64,000 nucleotides of DNA from Tritrichomonas musculus (lineage: Eukaryota; Parabasalia; Tritrichomonadida; Tritrichomonadidae). The position numbers were made by a program, and so were the translations under genes. The stretch lies in the NCBI GenBank assembly GCA_039105265.1, contig JAPFFF010000020.1, forward strand, positions 310,001 to 374,000, written 5' to 3'. The notes beneath the pieces are model-generated. The model searched no databases, was not told the origin of the DNA, and was given only the letters and a program-made list of their open reading frames with translations. This document shows, piece by piece, positions 7,052 to 16,628 of this stretch (position 1 is its first letter; each line of letters begins with the position of its first letter).

Positions 7052-9013
7052 TTTATAAGCAGCAAATGAATTAAACAAATTAGACGGTTTTGAGACTTTA
7101 AAATTAAGAGATTTCCTCAAATTAACAGGAATCATTATAGCAACGTTTGTCGAATTAGCAAAATATTCTTTGTTAGAAGAGACAAGTTTAGAATCTTCTA
7201 AAATTTCAACTATTTTGAGACTCCTGCAGTTTGTGAAAGCATACTCATGAATAGTTTTTACACTAGAAGGAATTATAATGCATTGAATTGATGAAAAAGA
7301 GAACCCATTACATCCAATTTCTATTAGTTTTGATTGTTCATGAAAATCAATTCTTTTAAGAAACCTGCATAAATAAAAAGCATTTTTGTCGATACAAGTG
7401 ACATTTTTAGGGATTTTAATTGATGAAACAGATAATGAATGAAAAGCAAACTTTCCAATCGAAACTAATTCAGAGTTTTCATCAAATTCAACCCTTTTGA
7501 GCTTTGTACATAACGATGTGGAATGGGATGAAACATGCTTAATAAATGATGGAATTGTTATTTTCGTAGCATTTCGAAGAACAAAAAGAAGAATATCAAA
7601 ATTGTCACTTTTTAAATCAGATTTACCAAGTAACATCTTCTCATTATAGAAAGCAATGTTTACCTTACTGTATGGAATAATTTTAATACTCTTCAACCAT
7701 GACATATCATTACACCATCCTTCACATAAATAAGTAATATTTGAGGGAAGAGTGAGCTCTTCGATTCTTGAATCTGCGAACGCATTTCTCTCAATTGAAA
7801 CCAATTCAGATTCATTGTTTTCAAATTCAACTTTCTTCAATCTTCTGCAAATATAAAATGCTATGGCACGTATGGCTCTTACATGTGAAGGTAGAGTGAT
7901 ACTTTGCAAATATGACTCAGAAAATGCACCCTTTTCAATTGTCAACAATTCAGAATTTTTCTGGAATTCAACTTTATTCAATTTGAGGCAGAAATTGAAT
8001 GCATACGGAGAAATTTTCTTGATGAATGATGGAATTACAACATCTTCGATATCACGACGTGCAAAATGAAGTACATCATAATTGTCACTTTGCATGCTTG
8101 ATTTTCCAATGATTAATTTGTTATCGAAGCAAGAAAAGAGAGGATTCTGGGTCTTGAAAGAAACGTTTTTTAAATGCATTGCATGATAACACCAGCCATC
8201 TTTAAGTTCAATCAAACTTGAAGGAAATGTGATACTTTCAATACCTGAATTAAAAAACGCATTTTGATAAACAAAACGAACTTCTGAGTCGTCAGCAAAG
8301 CTCAATGATTTGATTGACGAGCATTGAAAAGAACGTTCATAAATGCTCGTGATTATGAATTCTTTATTCGTTGATTCATCAATGATCGAACGAGGAATGA
8401 CAACATCACTAGTTAAGACTTTTGAGTTATATATTCCTGCCGTATTGTCTTCGTCATCCAATGCAAATATTAAACCGTTTTGCTTAATTTTTCTGCGTGT
8501 TACTAAATAAACATCATAAACATATCCAGATAAGCAAAAATAGAATAAATCGTCTGCAATATTTCGTGATATTAAGGATATCTCATCTGTTGCGCTGTGA
8601 AATAAATATTCAATGATTTTCTTATCGTTTCGAACTTTTTCTTTAAGAAGACATTTTCGGGAGGAAAGTTGCTTTTTAAGATTGTGGTTCTTTGTTATTA
8701 ACCGAAAAAATATTGAATTCGATGAATTGTTCTTGAATATTTGTATAAGATCTTTCATCCGCTCAAATTCTTGACTCAATTTGTCAAATTCAGAAAAATT
8801 TTCAGGATTAATATCAGGTATATCATTTGTAACCCAATTATTTAGAAATGATTGGAGTACTTCTTCACTTACATCTGATTTAACTGTATATTGACCACTT
8901 TTCACTAAAGATTGTAAAATATTTGGATTAATGTTGCTTAAAAAAGGAAAATTTGTAGGAACTTCAAGTCTTTGAAACTTCAAAAATATATTGTAAGTGC
9001 TCTTCTCTTGCAT
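7049..9013 (-). CDS. BspA-like leucine-rich repeat protein (LRR_5)
   Basis: 654 residues. Residues 1-95 (VPTNFPFL...YTVKSDVSEEVLQSFL...DIPDINPENFSEF) resemble the BTB-like N-terminal region seen in many trichomonad LRR proteins, but weakly. From about residue 175 there are LRR_5/BspA repeats of 22-24 residues, for example SIKSLSFADDSEVRFVYQNAF and LQSITLPSHVRAIRAIAFYI. Between LRR blocks are insertions containing IIGKSSMQSDNYDVLHFARRDI, also found in 9820-13266 and in the broken gene at 53960-55500, which marks one subfamily. No signal peptide or membrane segment is seen, so it is probably cytoplasmic. Start chosen as the first ATG of the frame. Confidence 0.85.
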   Translation of the reverse strand: MQEKSTYNIFLKFQRLEVPTNFPFLSNINPNILQSLVKSGQYTVKSDVSEEVLQSFLNNWVTNDIPDINPENFSEFDKLSQEFERMKDLIQIFKNNSSNSIFFRLITKNHNLKKQLSSRKCLLKEKVRNDKKIIEYLFHSATDEISLISRNIADDLFYFCLSGYVYDVYLVTRRKIKQNGLIFALDDEDNTAGIYNSKVLTSDVVIPRSIIDESTNKEFIITSIYERSFQCSSIKSLSFADDSEVRFVYQNAFFNSGIESITFPSSLIELKDGWCYHAMHLKNVSFKTQNPLFSCFDNKLIIGKSSMQSDNYDVLHFARRDIEDVVIPSFIKKISPYAFNFCLKLNKVEFQKNSELLTIEKGAFSESYLQSITLPSHVRAIRAIAFYICRRLKKVEFENNESELVSIERNAFADSRIEELTLPSNITYLCEGWCNDMSWLKSIKIIPYSKVNIAFYNEKMLLGKSDLKSDNFDILLFVLRNATKITIPSFIKHVSSHSTSLCTKLKRVEFDENSELVSIGKFAFHSLSVSSIKIPKNVTCIDKNAFYLCRFLKRIDFHEQSKLIEIGCNGFSFSSIQCIIIPSSVKTIHEYAFTNCRSLKIVEILEDSKLVSSNKEYFANSTNVAIMIPVNLRKSLNFKVSKPSNLFNSFAAYK

Positions 9014-9262
9014 AATTTTCTTTGAATAATAAAAAATTGAAAATTTTAAAAAGTAATAAAAACTTTGAAAAATTGAAATAAATTGTTTTATGTCAGATAA
9101 ATTGAGAGAAAAAATTTAGCTATGACATTTGATTAAAATAAAGGTAAATGTAGAATCAATGGATAATTATGTATCAATGCTTTATAATGGTGAATGAATT
9201 AAAAAAAATTAAAAGAAGAAGTAAACATGATTTAAACTTGCAAAAGAAAAGGGACTTAACAT

Positions 9263-9616
9263 GATTATAATGGAGAAGGGATGGAAGTTAACAAGGAAGA
9301 AGCAGCACAATATTATAAATTTGTTGCAGAAAATGGAGATACATTTTCGATGAACTTTTATGCAACAATGAATTATCAAGGAAATGGAATTGCAGTAAAC
9401 AAGAGTGAAGCTGCAAAATATTTTAAACTCACGGCAGATCAAAGGGATGATAATAATAGAATCTATTATGCAAACATACTCGCAACTGGAGATGGTATTA
9501 AAATGAATAAAAAAGAAGCATTACATTATTATAAACTTGCAGTAGATGAAAGAGAACATATTGATGGAATACTTGAATGTGCGTTCATGCTTTCTTGTGG
9601 AGGTAATGGATCTTAA
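9263..9616 (+). pseudogene. Sel1-repeat gene fragment
   Basis: The frame is open from about 9260 and codes for NGEGMEVNKEEAAQYYKFVA and two more 36-residue Sel1 units before TAA at 9616. The first unit starts in the middle of a repeat (only the GEGxxVNKEEA part), so the 5' part is lost. The ATG at 9281 falls inside the repeat core and is not a natural start. The units are closest to those of the gene just downstream (9820-13266), so this is probably a leftover from duplication or unequal exchange of that gene. Confidence 0.7.
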
Positions 9617-9819
9617 TTAATCATGAATCTTTAAAAAAACGAGTTAAGTAGAGAATAATATTTCATCATCATTATAATTTAAAAATTAAAAGCATATTTT
9701 GGAGATAATCTATTTTTTTTATTATTTTTGCAATGATTTTCCAAAATGACCTAAATTTTTTGACCATAAACCGTCTAGATATTTTTTAGTTGAAAAAAGT
9801 AAGATAAAGAAAAAAGATC

Positions 9820-12800
9820 ATGATAAAGAATAATTCAGAAATAATCAAATATGATAAATTGATATTTAGTATCAATGAAGAAGATAAAACAGCGAATGTT
9901 ATTAATAATGATAATGCCAGCGGTGATGTTTTTATTCCAAAATTTATAATTTTAAATAATCAAGAATATAATGTTGTAAGTATAAAAGAAGGTGCATTCA
10001 GAAATACGAAATCCCTTTATTCATTAAATTTCCCAGCCGATTCAAAAGTTGAAAAAATCGAAAAAGATGTTTTTACTTTTTCAAGTATTGAAAGTATTTT
10101 CATTCCGAAGAGTGTTAACGAATTAGAAGAAGGATTTTGTCGAGGAGCATCAAAATTAAAATTAATTATGGTTATGCCAAGTAACAAGCAATTGATGAAC
10201 ATTGACAACAAGATGATTGTCAGCAAGAGCAAGAGTAATTTTGAATACGATAATCTAATTTTTGTTCGACGAGATTTGAAAAGTATGATAATTCCTTCGT
10301 TTATCAAACGAATTGGTCGCTATGCATTTTCAGAGAGTTTTATTGAGAACATCTTCATTCCAAGTCAAGTTCGGGAAATTTGTGAAGGCGCATTTTTCAA
10401 ATGCAAGAAACTTGAACATGTTGAAATTTCAAAGGAATCTGAACTTGAAACGATCGAACCTTTATCGTTCATGAACACATCGATTTCATGCATCAACATT
10501 CCTTCTAGTGTGAAACATCTTTTTGACTCTTTTTATGATGAAAATATCAAAGTGAGTGAAATTACGACCATGGACAATACAAAGATCAACATCGACGAAT
10601 TTGAGCAAGCATCAGAACTTGAGAACAATAAAGAACGAATTATTACATTAATTGTTAATCCAAAAACGAATGAAAAATATATGCAAACAGTCATTGGAAC
10701 ATTTTTTGAGAGTAATGCAGAACGAACTAATTTCATTTATAATTATAATGTCATGAAACGAATGACAGGACATCCAGGAATGATGAGAATTATTTCATTT
10801 GAAGAGCATCCACATCCAACGATCATCAATGAATACAACATTATTTGTACATTGAAAGAAATGATAACGATCAAGAAAGAAGCAATTTCAAGATCGACCT
10901 TTTATATAATTTTGTATGGAATTTTGAGAACAATTGAATTTCTGAATGTTCACAATATATATATCGACGAACTTGAAAGTAACAAAATTTATATTGATGA
11001 ATTTTTTCGACCACGGCTATTAATTTCATTTAGTAATAAGAACAAACGACTAAATGAAGAATTCAACAAAGAGAAACTAATAAAAATGAAGAAAGAAATA
11101 CGATCATATTTTAAAATAGTCTATGAACTTCTGACTGGACGAATATATAACGAAGAAGAATGTTTATCAATTATTTCAAGTATTAAAGAAGACTTTTTTA
11201 AAGAATTTCTTCAAAAACATTTGATAATGAGCAAAACAAATAATCAGAATCAACCAACAATTTCAGATATTATTGAAGAACTTGAATCACACAAACGAGA
11301 AATTATTGGAAATGATGAAAATGGTGAAACAGAAATATCTACTTACGAAAAGGACATTAATATATTTGTTTCAGGATATTTGAAAGAAATTCAAGAAGAA
11401 TCAACAGATAACATATTTTATTCGAACACATATAAAGAAATATCATCAAAGAATAATAAAATGAAAGAAAATGAGAATAATAAAAATAAAACAGAGAAAA
11501 TAAAAGAAGAACAATCGAAAGAACCAAGTGAATCAGAATCAAAATTTCAATTTGAGAAACATCTCACGAAAGATGATGTAGCTGAAATGAACAAGGAAGA
11601 ATTGGCCAAATATTATAAACAGGAAGCAGATCAAGGAGATGTTGAATCAATGTTTAAATATGCAATCATGCTTGATGATGGAGATGGAATAGAAGAGAAC
11701 AAGAAAGAAGCAGCACGATATTACAAACTTGCAGCAGATCAAGGACATGTTGATTCAATGTATATTTATGCATTAATGAATGATGAAGGAGATGGAATAG
11801 AAGAAAACAAAAAAGAAGCATCACAATATTATAAACTAGCAGCAGATCAAGGACATGTTGAATCAATGTATATTTATGGAAAAATGATTGAAGAAGGAGT
11901 TGGAATAAGAAAAAATGTGATATTAGCAACTCATTATTTTAAATCTGCAGCAGACAAAGGCCATGTTGATTCGATGCTTATTTATGCGAAAATAAATGAA
12001 GAAGGAGTTTATCGTTTAAAAAGTATTAAAACAGCAGCTCAATATTACAAATATGCCGCAGATAAAGGCCATGCAATAGCCATGTATAAATATGCTTCAA
12101 TGTGTGATAAAGGAGATGGAATAAAAGAAAATAAGAAAGAAGCAGCTCGATATTATAAACTAACAGCAGATCAAGGTTTCATTGATGCAATGTATAATTA
12201 TGCTTTAATGGTTTCTGAAGGAATTGGAATTCAAATAAATAAGAAAGAAGCTGCACATTATTTTAAACTTGCAGCTGATCAAGGACATACAGATTCAATG
12301 TATAACTATGCAATTTTGTGTTTGGAAGAAAAAGAAGTTGAAATAAACAAATTGAAAGGAATTAAATACATTAAACTTGCAGCAAAAAATGGACATTCTA
12401 AAGCCATTTTGAAATGTGCAACTATGCTTTTAAGTGGAAATGCAACATTTGAAAATAAAAAAGAAGAAGCAATTTATTATAAACTTGCAGCCGATCAAGG
12501 GCATGTTGAATCAATGCTAAAATATGCAGCAATGCTTTCAGAAGGTGATGGAATTGAAATGAATAAGAAAGAAGCAGCACAATATTACAAGCAGATAGCA
12601 GACAAAGGAAATTTGAATGTGATGTTAAAATATGCATGTATGCTTGATGAAGGAGATGGAATTGAAATAAATAAGAAAGAAGCAGCACATTATTTCAAAC
12701 TTGGAGCCGATAGAGGAGATGTCAATTCGATGTACAAATATGGTATCATGAATGATATTGGAGATGGTATTAAACAAAACAAGAAAGAAGCAGCTCACTA

Positions 12801-13266
12801 TTACAGACTTGCAGCAGACAGAGGATATGTCAAAGCAATGTACGACTATGCAGCCATGTTTTCTAAGGGAGATGGTATTGAACAAAACAAGAGAGAAGCA
12901 GTACACTATTATAGGCTTGCAGCAGACAGAGGATATGTCAAAGCAATGCACGACTATGCAGTCATGCTTTTTGAAGGAGATGGAATAGATGTAGACAAAA
13001 AATTAGCAGCACGTTATTTTAAACTTGCAGCAGATAAAGGAGATGGAGATTCAAAGTTATATTATGCAAAAATGCTTTTTGAAGGTGATGGAATAAAAGC
13101 AGATAAAAAAGAAGCAGCACATTATTACAAACTTTCAGCAGATCAAGGTAATGTTAAGGCAATGCTAAAATATGCATTCACGCTTGATAAAGGAGATGGT
13201 ATTGAAACAAACAAGAAAGAAGCCATTCGATATTATAATCTTGCAATAGATCAAGAATTATTATAA
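9820..13266 (+). CDS. LRR - kinase-like - Sel1 repeat fusion protein
   Basis: 1148 residues in three parts. Residues 1-250 are BspA/LRR_5 repeats (GDVFIPKFIILNNQEYNVVS, YAFSESFIENIFIPSQVREI). Residues about 275-510 follow the layout of a protein kinase (TFYIILYGILRTIEFLNVHNIYIDELESNKIYIDE corresponds to the helix E and catalytic loop region) but the HRD and DFG motifs are absent, so catalysis is not expected. A charged linker follows, then about 15 full Sel1 repeats of 36 residues from residue 590 to the end (pattern GDGIEENKKEAARYYKLAAD). Sel1 arrays act as protein-binding solenoids. There is no signal peptide. Kinase-Sel1 fusions are common in trichomonads; the N-terminal LRR block is less usual. 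Confidence 0.85.
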   Translation: MIKNNSEIIKYDKLIFSINEEDKTANVINNDNASGDVFIPKFIILNNQEYNVVSIKEGAFRNTKSLYSLNFPADSKVEKIEKDVFTFSSIESIFIPKSVNELEEGFCRGASKLKLIMVMPSNKQLMNIDNKMIVSKSKSNFEYDNLIFVRRDLKSMIIPSFIKRIGRYAFSESFIENIFIPSQVREICEGAFFKCKKLEHVEISKESELETIEPLSFMNTSISCINIPSSVKHLFDSFYDENIKVSEITTMDNTKINIDEFEQASELENNKERIITLIVNPKTNEKYMQTVIGTFFESNAERTNFIYNYNVMKRMTGHPGMMRIISFEEHPHPTIINEYNIICTLKEMITIKKEAISRSTFYIILYGILRTIEFLNVHNIYIDELESNKIYIDEFFRPRLLISFSNKNKRLNEEFNKEKLIKMKKEIRSYFKIVYELLTGRIYNEEECLSIISSIKEDFFKEFLQKHLIMSKTNNQNQPTISDIIEELESHKREIIGNDENGETEISTYEKDINIFVSGYLKEIQEESTDNIFYSNTYKEISSKNNKMKENENNKNKTEKIKEEQSKEPSESESKFQFEKHLTKDDVAEMNKEELAKYYKQEADQGDVESMFKYAIMLDDGDGIEENKKEAARYYKLAADQGHVDSMYIYALMNDEGDGIEENKKEASQYYKLAADQGHVESMYIYGKMIEEGVGIRKNVILATHYFKSAADKGHVDSMLIYAKINEEGVYRLKSIKTAAQYYKYAADKGHAIAMYKYASMCDKGDGIKENKKEAARYYKLTADQGFIDAMYNYALMVSEGIGIQINKKEAAHYFKLAADQGHTDSMYNYAILCLEEKEVEINKLKGIKYIKLAAKNGHSKAILKCATMLLSGNATFENKKEEAIYYKLAADQGHVESMLKYAAMLSEGDGIEMNKKEAAQYYKQIADKGNLNVMLKYACMLDEGDGIEINKKEAAHYFKLGADRGDVNSMYKYGIMNDIGDGIKQNKKEAAHYYRLAADRGYVKAMYDYAAMFSKGDGIEQNKREAVHYYRLAADRGYVKAMHDYAVMLFEGDGIDVDKKLAARYFKLAADKGDGDSKLYYAKMLFEGDGIKADKKEAAHYYKLSADQGNVKAMLKYAFTLDKGDGIETNKKEAIRYYNLAIDQELL

Positions 13267-13490
13267 GGGAATGTTGGATCATCTTCAAACATATCTTTCA
13301 AGCTTTACTCTGGAGGAGTATATGATGAGACATCATGTTCCAGAGTGTCGGCTACGTCCGATATGGATCTGAAAATGTAACAAGATACTGGATAGTTCAT
13401 AGCTCATGGTGGTCATCTTATATAAGAATGATTTGGAAAAAACAACCAATGTGATATTGCTACAATGGCGACCCTCCCTTTCGCTTAAAT
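13267..13490 (+). pseudogene. papain-family (C1) cysteine peptidase C-terminal relic
   Basis: Immediately after the Sel1 gene one frame reads SFKLYSGGVYDETSCS, the stretch of papain-type peptidases just before the catalytic His. A second frame then reads VGYVRYGSENVTRYWIVHSSW and YIRMIW, matching the GYG...YWIVRNSWG segment with the catalytic Asn. A later piece holds NNQCDIATMATLP-like codons, as at the family's C-terminus. The frames shift between these pieces and the His region is lost, so this is a decayed 3' end of a cysteine peptidase gene. The rest of the gene is not present upstream. Confidence 0.75.
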
Positions 13491-13770
13491 TTGCTAATAA
13501 ATTTTGTTTCTCTTTTTTCAAAACTTTATTAGATTTTATTTTAGGTTTTGGTTGTAGAAATGTTTTAAAATTCAAAAAAAAAAAAAATTCTTAATTGCAA
13601 TCAAATGTCAATTGGTAAAAGAGTTATCTATATTTTATATTTAAATAAAATTGTTTTCCCTGTTTGAATAATAATTTTAACAATTATATATCTTGTTTTT
13701 GCAGATAATTAATGTTTAAAAAAAAAAAAAAGTCACTTTTTTATCGTTATTCTACATAAAAAAAAAAAAG
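13491..13770. other. AT-rich spacer with A and T runs
   Basis: No gene is seen. There are runs of A at about 13575, 13720 and 13760, the last one ending just ahead of the start codon of the DUF3447 gene. Confidence 0.6.
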
Positions 13771-14934
13771 ATGAGTTTTGAGGAATCAATAGAAAAAATG
13801 AAAAGAATCCAGAGCATTCTCCTTCAATATCTTGAAGAAGAAATAAATGTAGAAGAAAATTACGAAAATTTCCTTATAATTATTTCAGAACAGAAAATAA
13901 ATAATGATAAAAGTAAATTAAAAGAATTATTACGCTTAATAAATAAAATTGGAAATAATCATCAGCGTGTTTCTAATTTAATTGATAAAATCGAGCAAAT
14001 TTTGAAATATTTTAAAAAAGCAATTTCAAAATATTTTTCAAACTCAGAAATATTTGAAATTTTCAAAGGCAACAAAAGAATCCTTCTTTTTCATATCCAA
14101 GAAAAAATAATGATATTTGATGAATATATTTATGAAACAATCAAAAGTGGCAAATATTTAAAATATAAATATCCACAATATTTTGCATCTCTATCCACTC
14201 AAGATTATGATAAAACATTTCGTAAAGATCGGTATTCAACATCGAATTACGTTATCGAAAAGATGATGGAAAGATTTCAAAACAATTTTAGCACAAAAAA
14301 GAAAGGTGAAAATGACGATTATTTATGCAAAATAATTCGATATGACAATGTTAAAGCTTTTAATGATTATACAATGAAAAATAATATATCGCTTCAAAGT
14401 TATATTAAAGAATCACCATATGAAACCAATGTTTTTTTGTTAAAGAAAAATGAAATCAAGCTCGTTGAATATGCAGCATTCTTTGGATCGCTTAATTTAA
14501 TCAGATACATGAATTACAGAGGAGTTAAATTAACATCAAGAATGTGGGAGTTTGCAATTCATAGTCGAAATACAGAACTAATAAAATATCTTGAAGATAA
14601 ACATGTTCCACCTCCAAGAAATAATTATGAATCAATTCTTAAAGAATCAATTAAATGCCACCATAACGATATAGCTAATTATATCATTCTTTCTTTAATC
14701 AATGAAAAAGAATTATCATTTAATATTGAAAATAATTTTTATGAAAATCTTTATCGATATAGCGTTAAATATAACAATTATTGGTTTTTCCCAAAAAATA
14801 TTAAATATAAATTCTTGTTTCATTACTTGTGCGAATTCGATTATTACATACTTGTTAAACTTTATGTGGACAATGAGGTGGTCAATATGAGTTGTAAAAT
14901 AGCTAAAAATGACAAAATTTTTTATACAATTTAA
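13771..14934 (+). CDS. DUF3447/ankyrin-type protein, probably shortened
   Basis: 387 residues. Residues 1-200 form the helical N-terminal region of trichomonad DUF3447 proteins, including SNSEIFEIFKGNKRILLFHI, which is also found in the broken gene at 61395. Residues 225-330 hold VEYAAFFGSLNLIRYMNYRG and EFAIHSRNTELIKYLEDK, the core DUF3447 ankyrin-like units. Most relatives go on with several canonical ankyrin repeats; here the protein stops at TAA followed by ATAAA, and one canonical ankyrin unit lies alone at 15289, in the same frame number and on the same strand, after 350 bases of low-complexity DNA. The gene may therefore be the front part of a longer gene. Confidence 0.8.
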   Translation: MSFEESIEKMKRIQSILLQYLEEEINVEENYENFLIIISEQKINNDKSKLKELLRLINKIGNNHQRVSNLIDKIEQILKYFKKAISKYFSNSEIFEIFKGNKRILLFHIQEKIMIFDEYIYETIKSGKYLKYKYPQYFASLSTQDYDKTFRKDRYSTSNYVIEKMMERFQNNFSTKKKGENDDYLCKIIRYDNVKAFNDYTMKNNISLQSYIKESPYETNVFLLKKNEIKLVEYAAFFGSLNLIRYMNYRGVKLTSRMWEFAIHSRNTELIKYLEDKHVPPPRNNYESILKESIKCHHNDIANYIILSLINEKELSFNIENNFYENLYRYSVKYNNYWFFPKNIKYKFLFHYLCEFDYYILVKLYVDNEVVNMSCKIAKNDKIFYTI

Positions 14935-14939
14935 ATAAA

Positions 14940-15285
14940 ATTTAACTAAGCAAAGTATTTCATGAAATTAAAAAAAAAATATTATTAAATAAAATTACAC
15001 ATCGAGTTTAATGAAATAGTTTGCATAAAATGATTAATGAAATTAGCGAAACCAGATGTTTAATGATATTTACCAAAAGACAATGTTTAATGAAATTGAA
15101 AAACAAAAAATTTTAATGAAATTGAAAAAACAAATATTTGATGAAATAGCTCAAAAAAGTTTTAATGAAATCAAAATAATTATTTTTTTATAAAATTTCT
15201 AAGACAATTTATTTGATGAAATTACAAAAACAGAATATTGAATATAGTTTAAAAACAAAAAATTTATGAAATTTTATTTATTTTT
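14940..15285. repeat. degenerate AT-rich repeats with TTTAATGAAAT core
   Basis: The words TTTAATGAAAT, TTTGATGAAAT and TTAATGAAATT recur roughly every 25-30 bases with poly-A stretches between. It reads like an old, decayed simple array. It lies between the DUF3447 gene and the ankyrin/LRR relic. Confidence 0.6.
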
Positions 15286-15288
15286 TAT

Positions 15289-16353
15289 ACCACAGCAATA
15301 CATTTAGCAGCAAAGAATGGTCATCATGATATTATTAATATATTATTATCTCAAGAAAGTATTCAGATTTGAAACTATGTTTTTGATGGATGTACAAAAT
15401 TGAGGCAAATAGCAATTCCTTCTACTGTAACTTCAATTGGAAATTATGCTTTTAATGGATGTTCATACTTGACAGAAATATCAATTCCTTCTTCTGTAAC
15501 TTCAATTGGCAAATATGCATTTAATAGCTGTGTATCATTGGAGCATATATCACTTCCACATTTAACTTCAATTACGAAATTTGCTTTCAGTAGATGTTCA
15601 AAATTGGCACAAATAACAATACCTTCTTCTGTTACTTCAATTGAATTTTATGCTTTTAATAGATGCTCAAGTCTGGCAGAAATAACTTTTGAGAATCCTT
15701 CTTCTTTAACTTCAATTAAAAGTTATGCTTTCTTTCAATGTTCGAAATTGTTAAAAATAAAAATTCCTCCTTCTGTGACTTCAATTGGAAGTGATGCTTT
15801 CAATCGATGTTCAGAACTTTGTGATATTAAAATTCTTTCTCCTATAACTTCAATTGAAAATGAAGTTTTTATTCTATGCAAATCATTATCGCGAATAACA
15901 ATTCCATCTTCTGTTACTTCAATTATGAATTATGCTTTCTGTGGATGCTCATCATTAACTCGTATTACATTTCCTTCTTCAGTAACTTCAATTGGCAATT
16001 ATTCTTTCAGTGAATGTTCAAAATTGGAACAAATAGAATTTCCTTCTTCTGTGACATCAGTTGGAGAAGGTGCTTTTAATGAGTGCATTTCTTTAACACA
16101 AATTGTCTTTTCAGCATCTATAAAAAAAATTGAAGAATACACTTTCTTTCATTGCTCATTATTAAAGCAGATAACTATTCCTCCTTCGATTACTTCTATC
16201 AAAAATTATGCTTTTAGTAAATCGAAGGAGGAATAGTTATCAAAAATTAAATACCGAAGATGTACATCATTGGATCAAGTATTTATTCCTTCTTCGGTAA
16301 CATCAATAGGCTATCGAGCTTTCCCACCAAATGTAACAATTACTAGAACCTAA
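15289..16353 (+). pseudogene. ankyrin unit joined to BspA-like LRR array, broken
   Basis: At 15289 the frame codes for TAIHLAAKNGHHDIINILLS, a canonical ankyrin repeat, ending QESIQI then TGA at 15370. The same frame goes straight on with NYVFDGCTKLRQIAIPSTVT and about twelve BspA/LRR_5 units of 23 residues (pattern IPSSVTSIGNYAFNGCSSL) to TAG at 16234. There is no ATG before the array; the first in-frame one lies deep inside it. A last LRR unit (SLDQVFIPSSVTSIGYRAF) follows in another frame to TAA at 16353, after a small inverted duplication. The TGA stands where the repeat pattern calls for Gly (GGA), so one base change could explain it. BspA-like proteins are trichomonad surface proteins; this copy looks dead. 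Confidence 0.75.
16171..16240. repeat. perfect 20-bp inverted repeat with 30-bp loop
   Basis: ATAACTATTCCTCCTTCGAT at 16171-16190 returns as its exact reverse complement at 16221-16240. The word ATCAAAAATTA also occurs at both sides of the second arm. The second arm is what ends the LRR reading frame. This looks like a small templated inversion or strand switch. Confidence 0.9.
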
Positions 16354-16628
16354 ATAAATTTTTTTTCTTAATAAATATAAAAAATTAATAAATAACTATT
16401 ACTTATTCTTTATATGATATCTGCTTATTTGCAGTGTTATTCGCCTCAGAAGACTTCGGTGACCTTAAAAACATCAGTCTCTGACAATAATTTTGATCTT
16501 TTGTTTATATTGTCTTTTTTGAGCTTTTGGGAAGTCAAATAGAATGGATCTTCTAATATTACAATAGGATCCAGAAAGAAAAGTTTACATTCGAAGCAAA
16601 AAGATTTTTTAAGATAGTTGGCAATTGA
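16354..16628. other. intergenic spacer, nothing recognised
   Basis: AT-rich sequence between the LRR relic and the convergent kinase-Sel1 gene. No repeat, RNA gene or recognisable coding relic is seen. Confidence 0.5.

Noticed and set aside
11666-12951. Several open frames of 80-110 residues opposite the Sel1 array
   Set aside because: They repeat with the 108-bp period of the Sel1 array and mirror it; no independent signal.
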